In this document: positions 1 to 8,804 of the stretch, in pieces | How the letters are laid out: each line of letters starts with the position of its first letter | Numbering within the stretch: position 1 is the first letter of the stretch | Assembly (NCBI RefSeq): GCF_007713735.2 | Contig: NZ_VMNW02000034.1 | Coordinates: 1 to 64,000, forward strand | Length of the DNA: 64,000 bases | DNA from: Amycolatopsis acidicola | GTDB taxonomy: Bacteria > Actinomycetota > Actinomycetes > Mycobacteriales > Pseudonocardiaceae | Reading direction: 5' to 3' | Notes under the pieces: model-generated | What the model was told of the DNA's origin: nothing | Database searches by the model: none | The model's input: the letters and a program-made list of their open reading frames with translations, nothing else | Position numbers and translations under genes: made by a program

Positions 1-147
1 GGTGGGGACACTGTCGCGCGGAGCGTGTCCGTCAGGGGCGGTGGTCGGGCTGGCGGGTGGGAATTCATGATGAGGCGATCCCACAGCCAGGGGCCGCCTC
101 AGGTTCCTCTACCCGCACCGCCACGCAAACCACATTCGAAACACTTC

Positions 148-822
148 CTAAGGGGTGCCGTGCGGGCGCTGGTAGTTGCCTTCGGCCAAGCCCTGGAGCA
201 ACGCCCGTCGCGCGGAGTGGACGTGTTCTTCGGCGACGGCGGCGAGGCGCTCGGTGTCCCCGGCGCGGATCAGTTCGGCCAGTTCGCGGTGTTCGTGCAC
301 GACGCGGGCCGCGTAGTGCTCATGGCCGTAGCGGATCCGGTGTGACTGGAACAGGTACACCTGCGAGCGCACGGCGTGCCAGGCTTCGAGCAGGCGCCGG
401 TTGCCCGCCGCCCGGTAGACCGCCTCGTGGAAGTCGAGGTCGAGGGAAAGCAGCCGCGTGCCGTCGTTTTCCTCGGCCATCGCTGCCACCAGGCGATCCA
501 GCTCGTCGAGGTTTTCGCCGCGCCCCGCGGCCGTGACCGCGGCCAGCCTGTCGAGCGCGGCGCGCACGGCGTAGACCTCCTCGACGTCGGCCTCGGTCAG
601 CTCGATCACGCGGGTTCCCTTGTGCCACACCGAACGCACGAGGCCCTCGCGCTCCAGCAACGCCAGCCCTTCGCGCACGGAACCGCGGCTGACTTCCAGT
701 GACGCCGCCAGCTCCACCTCGCGCAGGGCACTGCCGGGCGGCACCCGGCCGCTCAAGATCTCCTCGCGGATGCGGTCCGCCGCTTCCTCCGCGAGCCCGC
801 GGCGTCGTGCCGGTCTCACCAT
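148..822 (-). CDS. GntR-family (FadR/FCD) transcriptional regulator
   Basis: A 224-residue GntR regulator. An N-terminal winged helix (about residues 10-75, with the signature SRGSVREGLALLEREGLV) is followed by an all-helical FCD ligand domain (about 85-210) that contains the usual His/Asp positions (DLDFHEAVYRAAGNRRLL and a late EEHVHSA). FCD regulators usually bind small organic acids through a metal; the ligand cannot be read here. It diverges from the VOC-SDR pair at 892-2066 across a short gap that holds a palindrome, so it probably represses itself and that pair. The start at 822 gives the standard family N-terminus. Family certain, target inferred. Confidence 0.9.
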   Translation of the reverse strand: MVRPARRRGLAEEAADRIREEILSGRVPPGSALREVELAASLEVSRGSVREGLALLEREGLVRSVWHKGTRVIELTEADVEEVYAVRAALDRLAAVTAAGRGENLDELDRLVAAMAEENDGTRLLSLDLDFHEAVYRAAGNRRLLEAWHAVRSQVYLFQSHRIRYGHEHYAARVVHEHRELAELIRAGDTERLAAVAEEHVHSARRALLQGLAEGNYQRPHGTP

Positions 823-827
823 GTCTG

Positions 828-839
828 AATGTTGACATT
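828..839. promoter_or_regulatory. Palindrome between gntR and the VOC gene, likely operator
   Basis: AATGT-TG-ACATT is an inverted repeat with 5-base arms. On the minus strand it contains TAATGT (835-840), a good -10 for gntR 12 bases before its ATG. On the plus strand it contains TTGACA (832-837), a consensus -35 for the VOC-SDR genes. A regulator bound here would cover both promoters. That GntR binds it is an inference. Confidence 0.5.
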
Positions 840-891
840 AACCGTACCCGCAGGTCAAGCTGGGCGTATCCGCCACACAGAGGAGCTGCCG

Positions 892-1311
892 ATGACACGC
901 CCCGGTTTCCACCTGGCCATCCCGGTCGACGATCTGGCCCGCGCCCGCGAGTTCTACGGCGGTGTGCTCGGCCTGCCCGAGGGGCGCTCGGCCGAGGCTT
1001 GGGTGGACTGGAACTTCCACGGCCATCAGGTGGTCACGCACGTGGTCGCCGGTGCGCGCGCCGAGTCGGGGCGCAATCCCGTCGACGGGCACGACGTGCC
1101 GGTGCCGCATTTCGGGCTGATCCTGTCGGTCGAGGACTTCCACGAGCTGGCGGGCAAGCTCCGCGCGGCGGGCACCGAGTTCGTGATCGAGCCGTACCAG
1201 CGCTTCGCCGGTGAGCCGGGGGAGCAGTGGACCATGTTCCTGCACGACCCGGCCGGGAACGCCTTGGAGTTCAAGGCGTTCCGGGACGAGTCGCAGCTGT
1301 TCGCCCGATGA
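892..1311 (+). CDS. VOC-family (glyoxalase/bleomycin resistance fold) protein
   Basis: A 139-residue single-module vicinal oxygen chelate protein. Two beta-alpha-beta-beta-beta halves are visible, with candidate metal ligands His in FHLAIPVDD, His in VPHFGL and Glu in ALEFKAF near the C-terminus. The motif ARAREFYGGVLGLPEG is typical of the fold. The start at 892 has AGGAG 6 bases upstream; an upstream in-frame start at 829 would lie in the operator. It overlaps the following SDR gene by 4 bases (ATGA), so the two are co-translated. The substrate is unknown; the context (SDR partner, FCD regulator) suggests small-molecule catabolism. Confidence 0.88.
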   Translation: MTRPGFHLAIPVDDLARAREFYGGVLGLPEGRSAEAWVDWNFHGHQVVTHVVAGARAESGRNPVDGHDVPVPHFGLILSVEDFHELAGKLRAAGTEFVIEPYQRFAGEPGEQWTMFLHDPAGNALEFKAFRDESQLFAR

Positions 1312-2066
1312 GCCGGGGCGTACTGGTCACCGGCGCGGCGACGGGCCTCGGCCGTGCGGTCGCGTTGGCGTTCGCCGGGCGCGGGGAGCGGGTGGCCGTG
1401 CACTACCGCTCCGGCCGGGCAGGCGCGGAAACGACGCTGGCCGCCTTGCCGGGCGAAGGGCACGCGCTCGTCCAAGGCGACTTGGCCCATGACGCGACGC
1501 AGATCGCGGACGCCGCCGAGGAAGCGCTCGGCGGGGTGGACGTGCTCGTGAACAACGCCGCCGTCGCGCCGGGCGACGACAACGCGCATCCGTTGGCCAG
1601 TACGGATTTCGAGCAGTGGCAGCGGGTGTGGCGGCAGTCGGTCGAGGTGAACCTGCTCGGCACGGCGGACCTCACCTACCGCGTCGCCCGGCACATGATC
1701 GCCCGCGGCGCGCCCGGCCGGATCGTCCACGTCGGTTCCCGCGGCGCCTTCCGCGGCGAGCCGGACTACCCGGCCTATGGGGCGACCAAGGCCGCGCTGC
1801 ACGCCTTCGGGCAGTCACTGGCTGTTTCCCTTGCGCCGCATGGCATTTCGGTGGCTTCGGTGGCGCCGGGCTTTATCGCGACGGACCGGCAGGCCCACCG
1901 CCTCACCGGCGAAAGCGGCGAGGCACTGCGGACGCAGAGCCCGTTCGGTCGTGTCGCCGAGCCGGGCGAGATCGCCGACGCGATCGTGTACCTCGCGGAT
2001 CCGGGCTCGTCGTGGGCTTCGGGAACAGTCTTGGACCTCAACGGCGCGTCGTATTTACGGACGTAA
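1308..2066 (+). CDS. SDR-family NAD(P)-dependent oxidoreductase
   Basis: A 252-residue classical short-chain dehydrogenase. The nucleotide-binding motif TGAATGLGRA is at residues 8-17, the NNAAV motif (variant of NNAG) is near 80, the catalytic Ser is in VGSRGAF, and YxxxK is in YPAYGATKAA. The C-terminus (ASGTVLDLNGASYL) matches the conserved end of the family. The start at 1308 overlaps the VOC stop, implying translational coupling. The N-terminus begins directly at the Rossmann strand, so earlier in-frame starts are not needed. Substrate not predictable. Confidence 0.92.
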   Translation: MSRGVLVTGAATGLGRAVALAFAGRGERVAVHYRSGRAGAETTLAALPGEGHALVQGDLAHDATQIADAAEEALGGVDVLVNNAAVAPGDDNAHPLASTDFEQWQRVWRQSVEVNLLGTADLTYRVARHMIARGAPGRIVHVGSRGAFRGEPDYPAYGATKAALHAFGQSLAVSLAPHGISVASVAPGFIATDRQAHRLTGESGEALRTQSPFGRVAEPGEIADAIVYLADPGSSWASGTVLDLNGASYLRT

Positions 2067-2151
2067 CGCGCGGCTGTCGAACACCGCGCCCGCGCCACCA
2101 ACGGCTGGGATCCGGATGCGCGAAGCGGGCGATGAGGCCATCATCGGTCGC

Positions 2152-2583
2152 ATGCCCAAGCCTCTCAGCGAAGCAGCACGCCAGGAATTCCTCGCCGGCA
2201 AGCACGTCGCCGTGCTGTCCGTCGCGGCGAACGACGGACGCCCGCCGGCCAGCGTCCCGATCTGGTACGACTACACGCCCGGCGGAAACATCCGGATCAG
2301 CACCGGCGCCGGACGCCGGAAAGCCCGGCTCATCGAAGAAGCCGGTGTGGTGACCGTGGCGGTTCAGCAGGAGGAGCTGCCGTACAAGTACGTCGTCGTC
2401 GAAGGTACCGTCGTCGACATCAAGACCCCGTCTCCGCGGGACGCGCGAGAGGCGATCGCCGCCAACTACCTCGGCCCCGAGGAGGCGCGTGGCTTCGCGG
2501 AAAGCTCAGACGGCAGCGGCTCGGTCCTGTTCACGATCCGCCCCGACCGGTGGTTCACCCAGGATTTCTCGGGCGACCTCTGA
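2152..2583 (+). CDS. PPOX-class flavin/F420-binding split-barrel protein
   Basis: A 143-residue protein of the pyridoxamine 5'-phosphate oxidase-like split barrel (AVLSVAANDGRPPASVPIWYDYTPGG, then ISTGAGRRKARLIEEAG and VVVEGTVVDI). In actinobacteria such short PPOX proteins bind FMN or F420 and reduce varied substrates; which applies here cannot be told. No clear ribosome site precedes 2152; an alternative in-frame ATG lies at 2116. It stands alone, on the same strand as the SDR gene and 85 bases after it. Confidence 0.8.
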   Translation: MPKPLSEAARQEFLAGKHVAVLSVAANDGRPPASVPIWYDYTPGGNIRISTGAGRRKARLIEEAGVVTVAVQQEELPYKYVVVEGTVVDIKTPSPRDAREAIAANYLGPEEARGFAESSDGSGSVLFTIRPDRWFTQDFSGDL

Positions 2584-2588
2584 CGCGC

Positions 2589-3530
2589 TCACCCCACGGG
2601 CGGCGCGGAGCCGAGCACCTCGTCGAACGTTTCGCCCGCGTCCGGAGTCAGCGGCCCCGCGTACTCGATCCCGAGGCGTTCCGCGAGATCGCGGGTGTGC
2701 AGCCGGACGGCGGCTTCGACGAGCTGGGCGTACGTGTCCGTCGTCGCCCGGACGCGGCCGCGGGCGCCGATCGCGAGCACGACGGCGACCACGCCGGCGG
2801 GCCACCACAGGATCACGAGCGGCGCGTACAGCAGGGCCCAGGCGCCGAGTTCGGTCGCCCGGGTGATCGACGTGCGCGCCGCCGTGATCTCGGTCCGCTC
2901 CTGCTCCGGAAGCACCAGCCACAGGTGCGGCCACAGGAGTGCGAGGTCGAGGCGGTGGTCGCGCCGCAGGCGTTCCGATACGCCGTGGATGCGGTCGCCG
3001 CTCCACGTCGGCCTGTCCGGGCGTTCCGCGGCGATCGCCGACCTTGCCCGGAGCGCGGCGTGCCGCGGCTCGGCGTCTACCTTGCGCCCCAAGGCTTTCG
3101 CCTGCGCGGCTTCGGTCCAGGCGGCGCTGTATCCGGCATGCGCGTTGTCCCACCGCCTGCGCCGGGCCAGTGTGCGCCACTGAGCGAGCGGGCGGATCCA
3201 GCGCGGCCATGAATGCCAGCCCGCCGCCAGCACCACGCGCTCGATCCCGGCGCCGAGGACGCGCGCGACGAGACCGGTCATCACGGATCCCGCGAGTAGG
3301 GCCAGCAGCAACACCACCTGACCGCCGACGGTGCCGGCAGCCGGAGCGTGCGCCCACGCGGTGACCTGACGGACCAGCTGGGGAACGTCCAGCGCGTGCG
3401 ACTGACCGAGCGCACCGGCAACGGCCACGACAGCGAGATACAGCGCGCCCGGGAGCGCCAGCAGGCCCAGCCACTTGTCGGCCAGGCTCTTGCCGAGCTG
3501 GCCGCCGAACCCGCCGAGAAACCCTGTCAC
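2589..3530 (-). CDS. Hypothetical multi-pass membrane protein of the CHAT locus
   Basis: A 313-residue protein with hydrophobic segments near residues 20-45, 68-95 and 222-255 (the last may be a hairpin) and a basic cytosolic middle region with PTWSGDRIHG and a Trp-rich WPHLWLVLPEQER block. The GTG start at 3530 overlaps the stop of the upstream small gene (GTGA), so the two form one translationally coupled unit divergent from the CHAT-TPR gene. I know no functional assignment. The context suggests a membrane partner or effector for the CHAT protein, which is inference only. Confidence 0.75.
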   Translation of the reverse strand: MTGFLGGFGGQLGKSLADKWLGLLALPGALYLAVVAVAGALGQSHALDVPQLVRQVTAWAHAPAAGTVGGQVVLLLALLAGSVMTGLVARVLGAGIERVVLAAGWHSWPRWIRPLAQWRTLARRRRWDNAHAGYSAAWTEAAQAKALGRKVDAEPRHAALRARSAIAAERPDRPTWSGDRIHGVSERLRRDHRLDLALLWPHLWLVLPEQERTEITAARTSITRATELGAWALLYAPLVILWWPAGVVAVVLAIGARGRVRATTDTYAQLVEAAVRLHTRDLAERLGIEYAGPLTPDAGETFDEVLGSAPPVG

Positions 3531-3928
3531 GGCGCCAGCGTCGCACGTCGGAGGTGCGCGCCCGTCACTTCGCAGACCGGCGGTTCGCCTCGCCCCGGCC
3601 AGGCGAACCGGGCGCAGGGGTGACTCGCGCGCGGGCAGAGCAGCACCGGCTCGTGCGGGCGGTCGCGCTCGATCCCGGCCAGCGTGATCATCGACGCGTC
3701 CCTGGTGCGGCCGAACACGCCCAGCGCGTCCTGTGCGCGCCGCAGCGCGCGATGGACGGCTTCGAGGTGCTCGGCCGGGTCGGCTCCGGCGCGGAGCGCG
3801 GCCAGCAGTTCGTCCAGCTGCCGCAAGCCTTCCGCGGGGCCGCCGGCCAAGGTGGCGCGAAGGGAATCCCCGTGCTCGCAGACGTACGCGACGGCCTCCG
3901 CGATTTCTTCGCCCGACCTGTTCCCCAC
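3527..3928 (-). CDS. Small helical protein with Cys-rich tail, CHAT-locus partner
   Basis: A 133-residue protein. The first 90 residues look all-helical (EEIAEAVAYVCEHGDSLR, then LRQLDELLAALRAGADP), and the tail carries spaced cysteines and histidine (LLCPRASHPCARFAW, then EPPVCEVTG) that could form a small zinc knuckle. The GTG start at 3928 has GGAAGG upstream; the stop overlaps the membrane-protein start by 4 bases. It lies 96 bases from the divergent CHAT-TPR gene. The family is not recognised; an adaptor or sensor role is guessed from the context. It is real because its codon usage and the GTGA coupling fit, unlike the long antisense frame that contains it. Confidence 0.68.
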   Translation of the reverse strand: MGNRSGEEIAEAVAYVCEHGDSLRATLAGGPAEGLRQLDELLAALRAGADPAEHLEAVHRALRRAQDALGVFGRTRDASMITLAGIERDRPHEPVLLCPRASHPCARFAWPGRGEPPVCEVTGAHLRRATLAP

Positions 3929-4024
3929 TGGACCTTCCCCGGAAAAACGACGAATACCCACGAATCCCAGCGCCGTGAGACGCGGTAATCGTACGCTGAA
4001 ACAAGATCGCCACAAGGAGGACGG

Positions 4025-7000
4025 ATGACCCGCCGCGACGAACTGACCGAGTTGCTCGCCGGGTTCGTCGGGCGGATCCGGGAAAGCGGCGACCCCGCGC
4101 AGGCGTTCGCGCCCGCCGTCACTTCGCTCGCCGCGGATCTGGCGCGGAGTATGGACGAAACCGCCCCGGACAACGTCGAGGCGTGGTATGTCCTCGGCTG
4201 GCTGAGGTGGCTCCAGGCCGAAGCGCTGACGGGGGAGGAGCGGCAGGCCGCGGCCGGGAATGCCTTGGGGCTGCTGCTTCCCGCCGCGAGTCTGCTCGGC
4301 AGGGCGGAGTTCCCCGCGCCGCTGCTGCCCGCGCTCGGGGACGAGATCATGCCGCAGCTGGCCGCCATGATCGGGCAGGCGAGCCGCGCCGGGAACACGG
4401 CGATGCTCTCGGAGGCGGTCGTCATCTTCGGCCACGTGCTGGCGGCGACCTACGAGGACAATCCCGATCTCCCGCAACGTCTCTCGCTGTTCGGTGCCGC
4501 GCTGATGACCCGGTTCCAGCTCGCCGGGGATGAGCGGGACCTCGAAAGCGCGCTGTCGGCCCTCCGCGACGCCGTGCGTCTCGGGGCCCGGGATCGCGGT
4601 CTCGACACCTATCTGCTGAACCTCTGCGCGACCCTCAAACTCCGGCACGGCCGGAACGGCGACCCGGCGGATCTGGACGAGGCCATCGAGGTCGGCCGGC
4701 GCGCCGTCGCCGCGTCGGAGGAGCGGGACAAGCTCGTGGCCGCGCTGACGAACCTGAACAGCGTGCTGCTGACGAGGTTCGCGCGCACGGCACGGCGGGA
4801 AGATCTGACGGAGGGCACCGACACGATCCGGCGAGCGATCGCCACCGCCCGCCCGGACGACCCGAACCGGCCCGCCATGCTGAACAACCTCGCCGAGGCG
4901 TTGCGCGAGAGCTTCGCCCACGGCGGCCCGGCGTCCGATTTGGACGAAGCGCTGCGTGCCGCCCGTCTGGCCGTGCAGACCGGCGAAGGCAGCCTGGACG
5001 CGCCGATGTTCGCGTCGAACCTGCAGCGGATCCTGCGGAGCAAGGTCGAGGTGGGCGGGTCCGCCGAGGAAACCGACGAGCTGATTTCCTTGCTGCGCAA
5101 GGCTGTCGCGGCCGACCCGGACAATTCCGCGCTCGCGACCGACTTCGGCTACCAGCTCGTGCGGCGGAACGCGGCGGGAGATCTGGACGAAGCCGCCGCC
5201 CTGGCCCGGCGTGCGGTCGCGCTCACCGATTCCGGGGAGGTGCACGTGCTCGCGCTGGTCCTGCTGGATCGCGCGCTTTCCCTTGGCGCGCCTGAACGAC
5301 TGGACGAGGTGATCGCCACCCGGCGGGCGATCGTGGGGACGCTCCCCGCCGACGACGATGGCCTGTCCGAATCGCTGACGAGCCTGGCGTATGTGCTGCT
5401 GGACCGGTTCAAACGCACCGAGGACCCGCGGGATCTGGCCGAGGCCGAGGAAAGGGTCCGCGCGGCGTTCGAGGTCGCGCGCACCGAAACCGACCGCGCG
5501 TACTGCCTTTCCGACATCTGCGGGGTGCTCTTCGCCCGCTACACGCACGAGGGCAAGCGAGAGGCGCTGGACGAGGCGGCAGCCGTCGCGCGCGGCGTCG
5601 CTGACCAGCCCTTGCCGCCGGGCGTCCTGCTCAACCTGGCGCACCTGCTGGAACGGCGCGGGCAGGCGGCGGCGGAGCTGGACGACCTCGACGCGGCGAT
5701 CGCGCTCGTCCGGCGTGCCGCCGCGGCGACGGCGGAAGGGCGGGAAACACCGCCACGGGTGTACATCCAGCTCCGGGCGTCGGACATCTGGAGCGCCCCG
5801 ATGGCCGAGGAAGCGCTGGGGCACCGGGAAGTGCTGCAGCTGCTCGGCGCGTACCTGTTGCGGCGCTTCGAATGGACCAACGTGGCCGCCGACGCCGACG
5901 CGCTGGTGGACGTGCGGCGTCAGCTGGTCGCGACAGCCGACGGGGCGAACCAGGCCGCTGGCTTCGCGTCGCTGAGCTACGCGCTCAAGGCACGTTTTCT
6001 CGTGTCGGGCAACCACTCCGACCTCGACGAAGCGGTCGAGACGGGCCGGCGTGCCCTCGCGCTCGAACCCGAAAACGGCCTGTTCCTGGTGTCGTTGAGC
6101 GACACGGGCCGGATCCGGTTCGAGCACGGCGGCGACAAGGCCGATCTGGACGAGGCCATCGAAATGGGGCGGAGGGCGACTGCCCTTCCGCTGAAGGGCA
6201 GCAACCGCGCGCAGGCGTGGGTGAACCTGTCCGTGCTCCTGCGCACCAGGTTCGCCCGGGACAGATTCCCCGCGGACATCGACGACGCCGTGGACGCGGG
6301 GCGGCGCGCGCTCGAATTCGCTGACGAGGAGGACTACGACCGGCCGAACTGGATGCTGAGCTACGCGGAGGCGCTGATCACCCGGTTCCGGCGTGACGCG
6401 CGGCGGGCCGAACGCTCCACGGAAATGGAGGCGGACCGGGCGGAAGCGATCCGCGTGGCGTCGCGGCTCGCCGGCCGCGCCACCGCGTCGCCGAGGGCGC
6501 GGATCCGGGGCGCGAAGATCGGCGCCTGGCTGGCCGTCGAGGAGCGGGTGCCCGGCACGGAAGACCTGAAGACGGCGGCGGATCTGCTGGAGACAGCGGT
6601 GCACCTGATCCCCGAGGTGGCGCCGCGCAGTATGCGCCGCCGAGAGCAGCACGGCGCGCTCGAACTGGCCGAGGGCTTCACCGACGACGCCGCGGCGATG
6701 GCGTTGCTCGCCGAGGACCGTTCCCCGGAGGAACGGGCCCAGCGAGCGCTTTCCTTGCTGGAGGCGGGCCGCGCCGTGCTGTTGAGCCAACTCCTCGACA
6801 CCCGTGGCGACCTCACAGACCTCCGGGATGCCCGCCCTGAACTGGCGGCCCGCTTCACCGGTCTGCGGGAACTCCTGGACGCCGACGACGAAAACGCGGA
6901 CCGCATCGCCCTCGCCGGGGAGCTGGCGGCCACGCTCCGCGAGATCCGGAACGTCGACGGGTTCGGCACCTTCGCGCTGCCCCCGGGGCCGGCGGAGTTG

Positions 7001-8068
7001 CGGGCAGCCGCGGCCGAGGGGCCGATCGTCACCCTCAACCTCGCGCACGGGGGCCACGCGCTCTTGCTCACCACCGAGGGCGTCACGGCCTTGCCGCTGC
7101 CGGGCCTCACCGCGTCGGCGGTGATCGACCAGATCAACACCTTCCACGTGGCGCTGCGCGAAGCCTACGACCCGGACGCGGATCGAGCGGCAGCTCAGAC
7201 GGTGTTGAGCGACGTGCTGAAATGGCTCTGGGACAACGTGACCGGCCCGGTACTCGACGAGCTCGGCTACCACGGAACGCCCGCGGACGGCGAGCCGTGG
7301 CCGCGGTGCTGGTGGGCGCCCGGCGGGTACTTCAGCCTGCTGCCGCTGCACGCGGCCGGGCATCACGACGACGCCGGTGGCCGTACGGTGATGGACCGCG
7401 TGGTGTCGTCGTACACGCCAACTATCAGGAGCCTGCGTCACGCGCGACGACGGCCTTCGGCGGAGCGGCCCTGCCGTTCGCTGATCGTCGCGATGCCTTC
7501 CACGCCAGGGCTTTCCGAGCTGCGGAACGTCCGCGCCGAGGCCGAGCTGCTGACCGGGATCCTGCCCGGCGCGATCACGTTGACCGAGCCGGAACGGGAG
7601 CAGGTGCTGGCGGAGCTGCCCCGGCACGCGATCGCGCATTTCGCCTGCCACGGCAGTTACGACGTGGAGAATCCGGCGGCCGGCAGGCTTTTGCTGCGTG
7701 ACCACGAACGGAATCCGCTCACCGTGGGAGATTTCAACGCGGTCAACCTCGACGGCGCGCGGCTGGCGTATCTTTCGGCCTGCCACACCGCGGTGAACAT
7801 CAGCGACACCTTGCTCGACGAGGCGATGCACCTGGCCGGTGCGGTGCAGGCGGCCGGTTTCCCGCAGGTGATCGGCACGCTGTGGGAGCTCGACGACGAG
7901 GTCGCCGTCGAGATCACCGGGGACTTCTACCGCGGGCTCGCCGAGCCGGGTGGCGCGCTCGACCCTGGCCGGGCCGCCCGCTCCCTGCACCGCGCGGTGC
8001 GGGCGCAGCGGGACCTTTACCCCGCCACGCCGTCACTGTGGGCTTCGCACCTGCACTTCGGCGCGTGA
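4025..8068 (+). CDS. CHAT-domain (caspase-like) protease with TPR repeats
   Basis: A 1347-residue protein. Residues about 100-900 are degenerate tetratricopeptide-like repeats with the recurring pattern 'DLDEAIxxGRRAV ... LxxLxxxLxxRF'. The last 350 residues are a CHAT peptidase domain. The caspase-like catalytic dyad is intact: His1209 in HFACHGSYD and Cys1253 in YLSACHTA, followed by the conserved VIGTLWELDD. CHAT-TPR proteins act in actinobacterial conflict or signalling systems, with the TPRs as sensor scaffold and the protease activating a partner. AAGGAGG sits 4 bases before the ATG, and TACGCT at 3992-3997 is a candidate -10. Divergent from the small gene and membrane gene at 3928-2589. 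Target unknown. Confidence 0.9.
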   Translation: MTRRDELTELLAGFVGRIRESGDPAQAFAPAVTSLAADLARSMDETAPDNVEAWYVLGWLRWLQAEALTGEERQAAAGNALGLLLPAASLLGRAEFPAPLLPALGDEIMPQLAAMIGQASRAGNTAMLSEAVVIFGHVLAATYEDNPDLPQRLSLFGAALMTRFQLAGDERDLESALSALRDAVRLGARDRGLDTYLLNLCATLKLRHGRNGDPADLDEAIEVGRRAVAASEERDKLVAALTNLNSVLLTRFARTARREDLTEGTDTIRRAIATARPDDPNRPAMLNNLAEALRESFAHGGPASDLDEALRAARLAVQTGEGSLDAPMFASNLQRILRSKVEVGGSAEETDELISLLRKAVAADPDNSALATDFGYQLVRRNAAGDLDEAAALARRAVALTDSGEVHVLALVLLDRALSLGAPERLDEVIATRRAIVGTLPADDDGLSESLTSLAYVLLDRFKRTEDPRDLAEAEERVRAAFEVARTETDRAYCLSDICGVLFARYTHEGKREALDEAAAVARGVADQPLPPGVLLNLAHLLERRGQAAAELDDLDAAIALVRRAAAATAEGRETPPRVYIQLRASDIWSAPMAEEALGHREVLQLLGAYLLRRFEWTNVAADADALVDVRRQLVATADGANQAAGFASLSYALKARFLVSGNHSDLDEAVETGRRALALEPENGLFLVSLSDTGRIRFEHGGDKADLDEAIEMGRRATALPLKGSNRAQAWVNLSVLLRTRFARDRFPADIDDAVDAGRRALEFADEEDYDRPNWMLSYAEALITRFRRDARRAERSTEMEADRAEAIRVASRLAGRATASPRARIRGAKIGAWLAVEERVPGTEDLKTAADLLETAVHLIPEVAPRSMRRREQHGALELAEGFTDDAAAMALLAEDRSPEERAQRALSLLEAGRAVLLSQLLDTRGDLTDLRDARPELAARFTGLRELLDADDENADRIALAGELAATLREIRNVDGFGTFALPPGPAELRAAAAEGPIVTLNLAHGGHALLLTTEGVTALPLPGLTASAVIDQINTFHVALREAYDPDADRAAAQTVLSDVLKWLWDNVTGPVLDELGYHGTPADGEPWPRCWWAPGGYFSLLPLHAAGHHDDAGGRTVMDRVVSSYTPTIRSLRHARRRPSAERPCRSLIVAMPSTPGLSELRNVRAEAELLTGILPGAITLTEPEREQVLAELPRHAIAHFACHGSYDVENPAAGRLLLRDHERNPLTVGDFNAVNLDGARLAYLSACHTAVNISDTLLDEAMHLAGAVQAAGFPQVIGTLWELDDEVAVEITGDFYRGLAEPGGALDPGRAARSLHRAVRAQRDLYPATPSLWASHLHFGA

Positions 8069-8746
8069 TCAGAGCCTGCCGAAGACGATCTTGCGCAGCG
8101 ACGGCAGGTACCGGACGAACGGGTCGTCCTGGAAGGACAGCGGGCCCGACCGCAGCGGCGTGGCGCCGAAGCCGGGGCTGTCGGGTCGGGGGCCGTGCAC
8201 GCCGTCGGGTGTGCCGTCGCCGCCCGCGGAGGCCGCGTACACCGGGCCACCGAAACGCAGCTCACTCGCCGACTGCACGCCGACACCGGCGCAGCCGAGG
8301 AAGACCAGCGCATCCGCCGTCAAGCCGTGGTCCCGCGCCGTGAGCCCGGCGACGAGCCCGCCGTAGCCGCGCGCGACCACCACGACCCGGGCCGCTTTGC
8401 CGTAGCGGCCGTGCTTCGCCGTCACGGGCAGAGCGGCGAGAAAGCCGGCGAACTGGCCTGTCGCCGCAGCCGCGTGGGACGGATCCCTGGCGTCCGCCGC
8501 GCTTTCCGGCACTGTGTAGTCCGCCCAGGTGATCACGGAGACGTCGCGCTCGTCCTGACCGGCCGCGATCCTGCCGTGCAGGCTTTCCGCCTGCCCCTGG
8601 ATCTTGTCGACGGCGAGGAACCCGCCGCCGATCCCGTGTACCAGGACGACGACGTAGCGCGCGTTGTCCGGGTTGTTCCGCGCGAGGATCAGGCGCTCTT
8701 CCTCAGGACGGAATCCGATGAGCATCATGCGTTCGTCGTCCGGCAT
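8069..8746 (-). CDS. DUF1023-like alpha/beta hydrolase, nucleophile missing
   Basis: A 225-residue protein resembling the actinobacterial DUF1023 alpha/beta-hydrolase domain: NARYVVVLVHGIGGG opens the domain, and LVFLGCAGVGVQSASEL matches the strand after the elbow. In active members the elbow reads GHSYGS. Here the equivalent stretch is VVVVARGYGGLVAGL, so the nucleophilic Ser is replaced by Gly, which suggests a non-catalytic or ligand-binding protein. It ends flush against the CHAT gene stop (convergent, no gap) and diverges from the acyl-CoA dehydrogenase gene. The start at 8746 is chosen over 8881, which would overlap the divergent gene. Confidence 0.7.
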   Translation of the reverse strand: MPDDERMMLIGFRPEEERLILARNNPDNARYVVVLVHGIGGGFLAVDKIQGQAESLHGRIAAGQDERDVSVITWADYTVPESAADARDPSHAAAATGQFAGFLAALPVTAKHGRYGKAARVVVVARGYGGLVAGLTARDHGLTADALVFLGCAGVGVQSASELRFGGPVYAASAGGDGTPDGVHGPRPDSPGFGATPLRSGPLSFQDDPFVRYLPSLRKIVFGRL

Positions 8747-8791
8747 TACCGCAGTGTGCCCGTTCGGGCGCGGCGGTGTGGTCGTTTTCGC

Positions 8792-8797
8792 TAACCT
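8792..8797 (+). promoter_or_regulatory. -10 box of a probable leaderless promoter (acyl-CoA dehydrogenase)
   Basis: TAACCT matches the actinobacterial TAnnnT -10 and ends exactly 7 bases before the ATG at 8805. That places the transcription start at the start codon; no ribosome-binding site is present. Inference from spacing. Confidence 0.5.
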
Positions 8798-8804
8798 CGC
8801 CGAT

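Noticed and set aside
1..147. A gene at the left edge
   Set aside because: Short open frames only, without a ribosome site or recognisable product; treated as the 3' flank of gntR with nothing identified.
3527..7990. 1487-codon open frame on the minus strand
   Set aside because: Antisense to the CHAT-TPR gene; the frame stays open because of GC-skewed codons. Only its last 133 codons (3928-3527) make a plausible protein.
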